Below are positions 12,609-22,595 of a DNA stretch of 64,000 nucleotides, piece after piece (position 1 is the stretch's first letter; each line of letters starts with the position of its first letter). The notes beneath the pieces were generated by a model. That model was given only the letters and a program-made list of their open reading frames with translations, made no database searches and was not told where the DNA came from. A program made the position numbers and the translations under genes. The DNA is from Bryopsis sp. KO-2023 (Eukaryota; Chlorophyta; Ulvophyceae; Bryopsidales; Bryopsidaceae). Location: positions 806,001-870,000 of the forward strand of contig BSYQ01000008.1 of NCBI GenBank assembly GCA_030272585.1, given 5' to 3'.

Positions 12609-13105
12609 ATTTTTTCGCTCAAACCCTGGTCAGGTCGCAGGACGCCAGCACCAGAAACGATATCAAAGTCCAGCGGCTGGTCGTTGTCGAGCGAATGCTG
12701 TCATTCGGGGTTGGGAAGTTATTTGTGTGGTCATTCGGATCTGAGCCGAAACGAACAAAACTCGCCAAGGGAAATAAAGGTGGACCCCCAGGGTTCAGAG
12801 AGCAGACAACCCGAACAAGGACACATGTTGAAAATTCACACGAAACGACAACGGATATTTTCGGCCAATTACACTAATAATAATAATAATAATAATTACA
12901 CTAGTACAGAATTGGCAACAGTCATGCACAAAATGCTGTGCATCCAAGTCCCGACTGCTGCTTCGATCAGAGGAAGCAGGGATGATCAAACTCAAATTGA
13001 TGCAAAACTTCTCGACGATATATCATTCCATTAATTAATTAAGTTATAACTTGTGTTTGATTTGGGTCTATACTAATGTTGATGATTATTGCTTCTCTGT
13101 TAAAG
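12609..13105. other. Intergenic, with AAT microsatellite
   Basis: Presumed 5' flank of the two-helix protein. It contains an AAT trinucleotide run at about 12875-12896. No convincing coding segment. Confidence 0.4.
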
Positions 13106-13129
13106 GTGTGCTGCTGATTAGCAGCACAC
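13106..13129. repeat. 10-bp perfect hairpin with 4-nt loop
   Basis: GTGTGCTGCT, loop GATT, AGCAGCACAC. It sits directly before the orphan exon and overlaps its presumed acceptor site, so a transcript hairpin here could hide the splice acceptor. Confidence 0.6.
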
Positions 13130-13228
13130 TTTATAAGGATCTGTGGGCCGAGGCTCCACTGAACCCTGCTGGCAACAAGTTGGTCATCAAGAGGGGTGTC
13201 AGCAAGGCATTGTGCTACTGCTACTAGA
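13122..13228 (+). CDS. Possible orphan terminal exon
   Basis: After a candidate TTAG acceptor an open frame encodes about 34 residues (STLYKDLWAEAPLNP, then LVIKRGVSKAL) and stops at a TAG. The composition looks coding and differs from the surrounding low-complexity DNA, but I cannot find the exons upstream or name the protein. It may be a relic exon, the end of a gene with a long intron, or chance. Confidence 0.2.
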
Positions 13229-15310
13229 AATAATGGCAGTTGTGGAAAATTAAAAGCAGAATTTCAGGGAACCACTTACTACTACACCAGATTCTGAATT
13301 GAATCGAATTGGAAAGTGATGATTTGATCTGAATGGAATTGTTTGATCGTAACTCCAAGCCAAAATTTTGTTTTTTTGCTATCTTGAATGAATAAATTGA
13401 TTGTTTTTTTAATGAATAAACTGCATCGGTGAGTTTTGTTGTTTCCCTTTGCAGACAAAAAAAGAAAACGGAGGGCTGTTGTAATTGCATGAAAAATAAA
13501 TGTTCCCTTTTAAAATCATGAATTGTTTTATTTTTTTGTTCCAATCATGAAATGTTCACAGAAAGCGAAAACTTTTTGTTGTTTTAGAATGCTCTAGTGT
13601 ACAGTGAAACCCATGTTTTCCCAATCCTTGCGTGAAACGAGCTGTGGATCGTTTGAGTCTTTCTTACACTGTTAGATTGTTCCGGGTTTCCTTCCCGATA
13701 AATACCTTCCCCAGTTTCTGTCAAGCGTCGTTTCACATCCATTCCAGTAACCTAACTTCCTCACATCGATCTAACTCTTCCCTCCTCTCGATCGTCTAAC
13801 TTCCTCACAACAATCTATTCCGATTAATCAGACTGTAATCAGTCTGTGTGGAACACTAGACTGCATTGCTTTAGGGGACTTCAGAAACCTCAAAAGTCGT
13901 CTGGAATTGTTTTTTTCTGTGAGCTGTGCATCCATTAGCGTGTGGGGATATGCTTCCTAAGATTTTCCCTCCAAAGTATAAATATAATTTTCTCTTTCTG
14001 AAAGAATGGATATTCTCTTTTCTTTTTCCAAGAACCTGGGGTGAAGAAGAAATCCATAATCAGAAGTATTGAAATTTCAAAGGGGGTTGGGGAGTTTCTG
14101 AACAAGCAAAAATTTGCTAGCAAACCCTGATTTATAAACAATAATTTAGGAATGTGTTTTGTATTTGAATGAAAACTGTTCAGAATTGGAGGGTGGACAT
14201 TATCCACTGAAAGCACCAAAAGCTGGAAATCTGATGGTGAACATGCTGCCCACAACTGTAAACGTTCAATTCTTCCCATCAGGTGACAGGAAAAAGTTTT
14301 CCTGTGGCCACCACAGATCCCTGACAGACCCAGCCAGGTGAAAATGTCTATTTCAGAATCTGTATACAGCAACCTGCCTGTAACCAGTCCACAATCCCGG
14401 GATTGTGGGCCCTCTTGCCTTCATATGTTGGTGGAGTGGTACCCCCACTTCATCGTGGGCGGTTGAGATGCATCTTGTCATTTGTATTATGAATTCTCAT
14501 ATTGTGAATCACGACCACGAGCTCAAAATTTGTCAAGAGTGAAACCACGTTGGGTACATGAACACCAGGATAAGTGTCCACAAATGTGTTCGCATACTTA
14601 AAGGAAAGTGCGGCGTTTTTGCCTGGTTCGCATATCCTGGGTATAATGCACGCAGCCCACCAGCGTTTGCGCCCTCCCCCTTCCTGCCGTTTCACACAGA
14701 AACAAGTTTCGACATTTTCTCTTTCTGATGGCTTCGATGACTTCCACGGTGCAAAGGATCAGTCTTTCCGAAACGCCCCAGTTCGGCTCTAGACCACATG
14801 CTTCCCACGCTCCCAAAGAGATTGAAAAAATGCGGCTTTATTTGGGAAGACGCGCCGCTTCTGGTTGAAAAGAGCACATCCCTTACCGAACAAGGTGGAT
14901 ATCGTAAAGTACTACCAGGCCGTCATCCTTTTCAACCCGCGCGCTCAAAAGTACCGTTTCGAAACTGCTCGATCACCCCAGTCATGGTGTGAACGGAAGA
15001 CGTTGCCAACAGCTTTGACAAAAACAGAACATGACAGAAACACGAAGTCCCACGTTTAACGAAAATATAACATAACATAATTACACAATTACATAATTAA
15101 CGAAAATATGCAGGTTGAGAGAGAATTTTTTACGAGGTAACGGCGTCGGACACGATGAACGATCATGTCACACGGATCTTTCCGACTTGTTCGGATCGGT
15201 CCAGTGATTTTTAATTTTTCTAATTTTTGTGTTCTTAGGAACCTATCCCGAAGACGTGGTCGACCCCGAGATAGGTACGGGGTCTACCCGACATCGTGTG
15301 CGCCTGGAAT
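13229..15310. other. Intergenic region with one candidate exon and a 20-bp palindrome
   Basis: A possible + strand exon ends at a GTGAAA donor near 14339 (HYPLKAPKAGNLMVNMLPTT in frame) but no partner exon was found. GC-rich frames at 14560-15060 are open on both strands without a clear winner. A perfect palindrome lies at 14389-14408. Nothing here can be assigned to a family. Confidence 0.3.
14389..14408. repeat. 20-bp perfect palindrome
   Basis: CCACAATCCCGGGATTGTGG reads the same on both strands with no spacer. It could be a dimeric transcription-factor site or the fused ends of a small element. Confidence 0.7.
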
Positions 15311-15425
15311 CGGTTGCATAGCCGTTGCCGTTGCCGTTCCGTTGTCGGACAACGGTTTAACGGCCGTTAACGGTGGTTTAACGGCCGTTGCAACGGCCAT
15401 CGTTAACGGCGCTTTTTACGTTGTG
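15311..15425. repeat. CCGTTAACGG-type repeat array, left
   Basis: Tightly packed copies and variants of CCGTT/AACGG, many self-complementary (CCGTTAACGG, GGCCGTTGCAACGGCC). A matching array lies at 17778-17932 beyond the LINE insertion. The mixed orientation means the single strand could fold into many short hairpins. Confidence 0.65.
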
Positions 15426-15537
15426 GCAGTCGTTACTAATACGATAAAACATGTGTTGTTCATTCCCTTTTTCGTTCCCCGCTCGTTTCGCGCGAGTTAT
15501 AAAGACGCTTTAAAAAAAACCAAAAGAAAGTCGAAGT

Positions 15538-15987
15538 CGTTCCGAGCACGTCGCACTTTGTCGCGTGCGAAACGAGTGAGAAACGAGGGAGAAAAACCAG
15601 TTTCTTTTTTTTCCACAGAAACTGGCGTATCTCCCTCGTTTCTCACCCGTTTTGCGCGCGACAAAGTGCTGAGTGCTCGAAAATGTTTCGCCCATACTTC
15701 TGTCTAGCTGTTTCTCCGGTCTAAGTATCCAGGGAGTGATTCCGAGGACTCACCTAATTCATCAATTTTAAATACACGTCGGAACCACTCCCTGGATACT
15801 TCGACCGGAGAAACAGCTAGACAGAAGTATGGGCGAAACATTTTCGAGCACTTAGCACTTTGTCACGCGCAAAACGGGTGAGAAACGAGGGAGATACGCA
15901 AGTTTCTGTGGAAAAAAAAGAAACTGGTTTTTCTACCTCGTTTCTCACTCGTTTCGCACGCGACAAAGTGCGACGTGCTCGGGAAAC
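15538..15987. mobile_element. Foldback element with nested inverted repeats
   Basis: Two arms of about 209 bp (15538-15747 and 15779-15987) are near-perfect reverse complements around a 33-bp centre. Each arm is itself an inverted repeat: in the left arm 15543-15603 pairs with 15617-15681 across a T-rich centre, and the right arm repeats this at about 15844-15980. The result is a two-level palindrome. There is no transposase frame; open frames inside are mirror images of each other. It looks like a non-autonomous foldback or MITE-like element, possibly formed by inverted duplication of a smaller foldback. Confidence 0.7.
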
Positions 15988-16109
15988 GTTTTCCGTTTTT
16001 TTAGTTCTCTTTCCACAGAGTTTCACGACCTGCCTTGCGTTGGAAACAAGCGAGGAGAGAATAAGATCGTTGGATTCCATATTAATAATGCTTTTAATTT
16101 AGTAATGCT

Positions 16110-16164
16110 TGCCGTTGTGGTTTTCAATAACGGAAGACCACCGTTGTGGTTTTCAATAACGGAA
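16110..16164. repeat. Tandem duplication next to LINE insertion
   Basis: A roughly 28-bp unit (core CCGTTGTGGTTTTCAATAAC) occurs twice in tandem. The second copy is cut by the LINE insertion. The intact first copy shows what the empty site looked like, which supports the target-site duplication. Confidence 0.6.
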
Positions 16165-17777
16165 AAAAAAAAAAAAAAAAAAAAAAAAAATAAAAAAAAA
16201 AAAAAAAAAAAATCGGTGCAACATAGGCGTTTGTGGGAGACTCTTTATTGTTTTCGTTTTTCAAAAGCCTATGTGGAGATGTGGCAGTATTTATACGAAC
16301 ATTCTTCTTTCGTTATAAAGGCATCAGTAGGGACTTCGGTACCGATACCTCTTCGGGCCGGGGTTTTACAAGGTTGTCCAGCAAGTCCTTCTTTATATAG
16401 TCTGTATCAGGAGCCACTCCAAGATTTATTGAACTCGAGGATTGCTGCTCCTTCCTTGGGTGGGGAGACCATTCCATGTATGATGTTTGCAGATGATACG
16501 GGGATACCAGGACATTGTTGGTCTGGGGTAAAGGAAGTGTTGCAGGTTTTGATTGAATGGGAACAATATTCGGGAATTGGTTTAAATTTTTCCAAAACGA
16601 TTCTGATGGTTTTTTTTCAGCAGCTTATGTCTTCTTCTTTTCATTTTCATGAGCATTCTATACCAATTTCAGAGGACCATACATATTTAGGAATTCGGTT
16701 ATCATCAAGTTCTCATCATCCTTTTTTGTCGCATATTGATTATGTTTTAGCACAGTGTCGGAAAGCAATGGGGTTTGTTTTGTCGCGTCTTTTTGCTCTG
16801 AAAATTGAGGATCCAAAAGTAGCATACAATCTTTTTAAGGTGTATGTTTTGGGCAGTATAGGATATGGGTTTCCTATTTGGGGTCCATTCCTAACAGTTT
16901 CTCAGTGGCGTTTGTTGGAAGCAATTCATCTCCAGTTTATGAGAAGTATCCTCCGTTTGCCTCGATATACGCCAAAGGAGGTTCTGTACGGGGAATTAGG
17001 GTGTTATCCATTAGAATTAGCACTTTGGTCGCAATTGTGCCGATATTGGAACAAGTTGGTTGGGTTATCAGTTGATCGATTGCATGGAAGATTGTTTTGT
17101 TGGGGTTTTGATCAATATCACGCATCTCGATCTTCTTGGTTTGGGCGTATTTTGGGTTTTTTCAGACGGTTTTGGCCGGAGAAGATATTTTCTTCTACGA
17201 CTTTGGTGGACATTTCGGAATTTCAGCGTCGTTATAAAGCTATGCATGCTGAACATGTTTTCGGTTCATCTGCATCTCGAGTTATATCTTGGTATCGGCA
17301 TATTAAGTTTTCCCTCAGATTTGAACGGTATTTGACAACTTTAAAACCAACTTCTCTTCGGGTTTTCTTTACTCGTTTTCGTTGTGGTATTCATTTCTTG
17401 GAAGTGGAAGTGGGACGATATAATGGTGTACCAAGGGAAAACAGGATTTGTCGGTTGTGTCGGTCCGCGGTGGAAGATGAACGGCATTTTCTTTTTGAAT
17501 GTCCTTTTTATTCTTCCTTTCGTTCTTTGCATTCAGATGTTTTTCGATGGGCTAATCCCAAGGATCTTTTTAGTAGGGTGCCATCGGGCAAATTAGCTTT
17601 AGTTATCAGCAAAATGGCTTCAATACGTTCAGCAGGTTTACAATCCTAAGGTTTTTGTTTTGTTTTTGTTTTTTTTTTTTGTTTTTCTCTTTCTTTTCTT
17701 TCCTTTTTGTCTTTGTTCCAGCATCATAGAGGGTGATGGCTCTCTTTTGCTGTGGGTTGTAATTATGATTATGGTTT
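16165..17777 (+). mobile_element. 5'-truncated LINE (non-LTR retrotransposon) fragment
   Basis: One open frame (about 16213-17649) covers the C-terminal half of a LINE reverse transcriptase: GVLQGCPASPSLY (motif B region), MMFADDT (the catalytic FADD), LNFSKT, YLGIRL, then a long tail with the zinc-knuckle CRLC...ERHFLFECPF typical of these elements. The palm N terminus and any endonuclease are missing. The ten-base target duplication AATAACGGAA lies at 16155-16164 and 17778-17787. An A-tract of about 45 nt sits at the left junction, upstream of the RT frame and in frame with it as Lys codons, which is unusual for a LINE. The 3' end is T-rich rather than polyadenylated. The open frame suggests a young or conserved copy, but it cannot be autonomous. 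Confidence 0.8.
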
Positions 17778-17932
17778 AATAACGGAAGACGCCGTTGCAA
17801 CGGCTCTGTGACCGTTAACGGCGTTTTAACGGCCATTAACGGCCACACGGAACCGCTGACGGTAACGGTACGGCAACGGCCCGTTACCGTTAACGGCGCC
17901 GTTATTCACGGCGCCGTTGCAACGGCGCACAA
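17778..17932. repeat. CCGTTAACGG-type repeat array, right
   Basis: Same repeat family as 15311-15425: alternating CCGTT and AACGG words, with palindromes such as GCCGTTGCAACGGC and CCGTTAACGG. It begins with the right copy of the LINE target duplication. Confidence 0.65.
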
Positions 17933-18956
17933 CTCTGGTCCAAACAATCTATATTTTGTTTCTATTCTCTTTATTGGAATAAATATTTTCGATTAATTTT
18001 TATTTTTGAAATTCGTTGAAACACTTAATAATTTAAGCGAAGAAAAACATTGTATAAAAAGATAAAAGTTTTAAATAATACTTTAAGAATTCAAAGTAGT
18101 GGGATTCATGGGCCATTATCTTTTGGGTTTTTTTCTAAGTTTCAAGTGAAATGCTCTGTTTTGAAAAGTCTTCTCAAGAATCATAAATCAAGTCACCAAG
18201 AAGTTACAGCTGACTAATCTGTGATGGTTGCAAAACTGACAAGAGGAGCCTCACCACCCAATAGAAAGGATCTATTTTTCTGAAAATTTGTGCCTATTTT
18301 GTAAAGAGTGGTGCATCCCAAGTTGTGAACTTTTTAATTGCTAGAAAGAGTGCCAGCTGGCTGCAACCTTGTTTTCTGTGAATGTTGGAAATGAACATTG
18401 CATGTTGGAAGGAAGAGTTCAATCTGATGAAGACATGCAAACAATTGTGTAAGTTTTTATTTATTCATCTGTTTGTCATATTAAAAAAAAACGCGAAGAA
18501 CTAGAATTATACTTTTCCAACAATGAAAAACAAATACAGCGGGGAGGGGGAGCAAAAAAAACTGGGGCAGGCGGCGGCGGCTGTGTTGCTGTGTTGGTTT
18601 CAGATATTTCTTACTGAGCTGTATAATTGCTGTGATTGAAGTGGGGGTGACAGAAAGCTGACAGCAGGTAGAAACCAACTGTAATATTTTTTTTCCCCAC
18701 AACGTGTTCGGGTTCCAGTCATTTTACGTTGAAACATCAGCGAAAGGGGTCGATTTATTGGAGACCTCGAGAACGGAGAGCAGATAGAGGGGGGGAAAAA
18801 AAGAGTCAGCCAGGTTCTCGTCCTCAAAACCGTCGATCAGCTTTCTGGTCAGTATTCAGTGTTGCGAAGAAACGGTGCAAGACGGTTGGTTTCTTGTTAA
18901 TTATCTGTTCCCCCCCTTTCGTTCACGGGGATTCGCGCGATTGAGTCGTTGGCACG
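17933..18956. other. Intergenic, promoter side of auxilin-like gene
   Basis: AT-rich stretch with no coding frame of note. The last 250 bases become more GC-rich and probably hold the 5' UTR of the auxilin-like gene. Confidence 0.4.
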
Positions 18957-21651
18957 ATGGGAAGCAGAGAGAAAGACGCGTTTTCTGGACTGATGGCGAG
19001 CGTCCCGGGGGTGGACACGTCGGGTTTCGTTAAAAGGTCCCTGAATGATATGAAAGGACGGTCAAAGGCACCCAAACCGAAAATTGTCTCAACTTCGCCC
19101 ACCGTCCCATCCACTACCGCGGCGCGATACGCCAGCACTCCAGCGGCCGCTCCTCCATCACACCACGGAGTTTCAATCGGTGCAAGGGCCGAGGAAGCCC
19201 CAGAAAGTCAACCAAGAAGCGTTTCCCCAGCTTGGGACCATAACGTTACCAAGAATCTGGGGTTGTCTGACTTGGACGCGCTCAACTCCTGGCAATCTAC
19301 GGCACCTGTAGCGAGTGGTTCGACCTCCGCTGCGACACCGCTCGGTGACTTGTTCGATGGGATTCCTGGGGCTGAAGCCACCCCAACTGAAGTCGCTAAT
19401 CCCCCCCCCCAAGTGCCCCAACCCAGGAGTGGGGATCTATTGGGGTTGGGGGATGATGGCTTGGCAGAGGAGCTGGGTGCTGTGACAATTCAACATAATC
19501 CCTCCTCGGGGACCGGTTCGTTTGAATACTCGAATATGGCCACCCAAGAACAAGGGTCTTTTGGAGGGGGTTCCCTGGAAGCTTTTGAGGGCACTCACCA
19601 GCAGAGTGAAGATTTTCCCAGCATGGACAAAGTTGAAATTCCTGGATTTGGGGAGTTTGCCAGTGATGGCCATGTTCAGGAAGCTCCGGTGGTGGTCAAT
19701 GGAGGTCCAGGCCCCAAGTATTCTAGCTTGGACAGTGACTTTGCAGTCCATGAATTTGAAACCTATGGGGAAGAGGTGGTGGAAAACGGGGCCAAAGCCA
19801 GCGATGGAAATGAACCAGATGCGGGGTCAGGGAGGGACGATTCAGATTACGACCAGGTGCTTTCCCCCAACAGCAGTTCCATGAAGAAGAAACTGGGTCG
19901 AATTTCTCCTCAAATGTCGACCGCTGCGAAAAATTTGCTGGCCAAGGTTTCACGAACTGGCCATGAGGCGAGGATGCCCTCCCATGCCCCCGCGCAGGCG
20001 GGGAAGAGCCGGTTCACGAAGTACAGGGACAATTTTCAGAAAAAGGCGGTACAGTACAGCAAAATAGGACTGGATGCTGTGAAGCAAGGGTTTGGAGCGG
20101 CGTCAGACTGGATGGATAAGCAGTTGGAGGATCGGAAGAAATCTGGCAGCGGTTCGCCGAAAGAATGGGCGGATGCGGAGTCCGAGGTCGACATAGTCAC
20201 TGTCGCTATGGACTTGGAAGCACTTTCCCCGATGGAGAGGTCGCTCGTTTTGGAGCAAATGAACCCTAAAATGCGACAGAGAGTGATCGACCTGTTTCAT
20301 TCGCAAGGGGTTTCCGTAGGGGAGGAGGATCCTCAGCCCACCACCCCCAACCCGTTCACCGTTGAAAGCCGCCCCTCGGAATTCACTTACGAAGAACCAT
20401 ATGATGCCCCCCCTCAGTCGGAAGGCGCCACCGGCCAGAGAATGACTAGATACATGTCTGACCCAGACTTTTCTCGACAAGAGGTGGATTTGGGGAGGAA
20501 TGCAAACCCTTTGCATGCGATCGGGGCGAGCGCCCCGGATTTGACTGCTGGGGAGTTTCCAGTGCAATCGCATGTGGAAGATGAGGTCCAGGATGAGCCT
20601 GGGTGCGACTTTTTGGGGTTGGATGGGAAAGCCAAGGATATTGATCCTCCGACGCCGGATCCAGAGCCAGTGAGACAACCCACCATGGCTGACCCTGAAG
20701 ACTTGGACAGTTTCTTTGGAGGAGGGCCATCTGCTACTTCCACACAGGTCAGTTTTTGTGTTGGCTGATTGCTCATTCCGCTTTGTTTTTTTCCTTAAAA
20801 GAAAAAAAAATCTAAATACAGGTGCAGAAATTTCATCTAAGGCGGCGCTTTTCCATGTCGATGGGTGGAGAGAATGCATCTATCTTAGTTGATCACTTTT
20901 TTATTTCTGTTTCGTTGGGGTTTTAATCAACAAAAATGTATTTTCTTCACCAAGTAACTCTACAGCCAAATTTTTGTGACAGTGAAAAAAAAGAAAATTG
21001 AAAAAATTGAAAACAAAAATTGAAAAATTGTGCATGTGGGATTTTCAGGCCGAAAACCAGTGTGCTCCTCCCCAGTCTCAATCAGTGGACGACATCTTCG
21101 GAGGATCGAGTTCCCATCAAATGTCGCATGGAATTTCAGACGATCTGATGGACATGGGTCAGGGAGCTTCTTCTCAAACGGCTCAATCGGAGTATTCCCA
21201 TCTTTATGAAGAAAAGGGGGTGGCCTCGGACGAGCCAGCGATCCGAAAAATGCTCAGGGAGAAGCGAATTCGAGAAAAACACAACAAAATGCAAGAAGCC
21301 CTGCAAGAAAAACTCATGAAAGAGCAGGAGGAGGTGGAACGACAAGAGGTCCATTACGACCTGAAAAAGCAGGTTTCGCCGAAAATCTTGGAGTGGAAGG
21401 ATTCGGCTCAGGGGAATATTCGAGGGCTGTTGACTTCTTTGCATACGGTGTTGTGGGAGGGGAGCGGCTGGAAAGAATTGACGGTGGGGGATGTGTTGGA
21501 AAGCAATCAAGTGAAGAAAGCATACAGGAAGGCTAATTTGCTGGTGCATCCGGACAAAGTGAGACAGAAAAACGGAACGGACGAACAAATCGTTGTAGCC
21601 GATATGTTGTTTGATATTTTGAAGGAATCTTGGGGGACCTTCGAGCAGTGA
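18957..21651 (+). CDS. Auxilin-like J-domain protein
   Basis: Auxilins recruit Hsp70 through a C-terminal J domain to strip clathrin from vesicles. Two exons, 18957-20747 and 21049-21651, join in phase 0 to 797 residues. Residues 1-600 are disordered, rich in Ser, Pro and Gly. They carry short acidic Leu/Phe motifs (DLLGLG, DFLGLD, DLDSFF, DDIFGG) of the kind that bind clathrin or adaptors, and one NPF (near residue 465) of the type bound by EH domains. A charged coiled coil (about 680-720) precedes the J domain, which has KKAYRKANLLVHPDKV with HPD at 764-766 and ends FDILKESWGTFEQ, the usual auxilin terminus. No PTEN-like or kinase domain is present, as in plant auxilin-like proteins. Motif functions are inferred. 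Confidence 0.88.
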
Positions 21652-22595
21652 CGGTGCATGTGTTGATATGGTGCAGTTGATGGCCAAGTTGGGGGCTGGT
21701 AGTTGGAGTTTTTGAAAAGATGATGGTGGTGGTTAAGGTGTTTTGGCTTAGGTTTGTGTGTGGGGTGTGGTTTTTCTCGTTTTTATCTTTTTAGAAGGGG
21801 TGGGGTGGGGTTAATCGGGTCTTCAAGCTGTTAATCAAGTGATAAAAAGAAAGTGTGGGAAGCTTTTTTTGCTCTTTTGAAAAAATAGGGAGGAAAAAAA
21901 AAAAAAAGAGATCAAATTTATGGAGCCTTATAGAATGCAGAATGATCAACAACAGAAAAAAAAAGAAGGCAGTTGTGTGACCCTGGAAAGAAAAATTCCC
22001 TTCTGAGGTTAGTTTTGTTTCGCTTTTTTTAAATTGTAAAGTATTTGTTCTGTTTGTTTTATGTATTGTTTGTTGGATGGGGTTGGTGTCGACTTTATTG
22101 GCAATGGATAGGGGTGATTTTTTTTCCTTGTCCATTGTGGCGGGCGGGCAGGCTTTGGTGGCAGTTCCCGGATTCAGCGAGTAAGCCACTATTACAATTC
22201 TGTTTTTCTTGTTGGCATTTCTGGTAGCAAATAAGGGCCTATCTTCAATAATCGGCGTACCTATTCATATACAAAAACACCACAGCTAAGGAAAATAAGG
22301 GAACCCCCTTATTTTAATGGAGGAGCCATATCGGCTGCGATTGGATCTGCTATCGTTCTGGACTCTCCCCATAACATCGATGTCGAAGAAACCTGTCGAT
22401 GTTTTGCCCCCGCTCGCATTCCGGAAAGATCGAAACGGCCACCCGCCGGGTGGTCGCTGCCGCTCACTAAGAAAGTGAATTTTCCACTTCGAATGGATCC
22501 AACATGATGCTCTTCTCACGCCCATGTCAGATCTTCCCTACCATCGTTTCTTTTTCCATAAATAAACCGACCGGTCTTCCGCTTCCCCAGAAACT
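21652..22595. other. Intergenic, ending in P450 A promoter
   Basis: 3' flank of the auxilin-like gene, then the P450 A promoter. From about 22460 the sequence is shared with the upstream region of P450 C (and, in part, B and D). Confidence 0.5.
22465..22595 (+). promoter_or_regulatory. Conserved upstream module of P450 A
   Basis: A block with CTCACTAAGAAAGTGAA and CACTTCGAATGGATC, then CATCGTTTCTTT and an AT-rich CCATAAATAAACCG 25-45 bp before the ATG. The same order occurs upstream of P450 C on the other strand (about 53245-53380). D keeps the proximal part (54925-54979). Conservation across copies supports a promoter but may only reflect recent duplication. Confidence 0.5.

Noticed and set aside
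12384-13034. 216-codon + strand frame
   Set aside because: Mostly antisense to the two-helix membrane protein, then runs through an AAT microsatellite.
16105-16212. Lys-rich N terminus of the LINE frame
   Set aside because: It is an A-tract read as codons plus flanking target DNA, not native protein.
20103-20879. 258-codon minus-strand frame opposite the auxilin-like gene
   Set aside because: Lies wholly opposite a well-supported exon and has no motif of its own.
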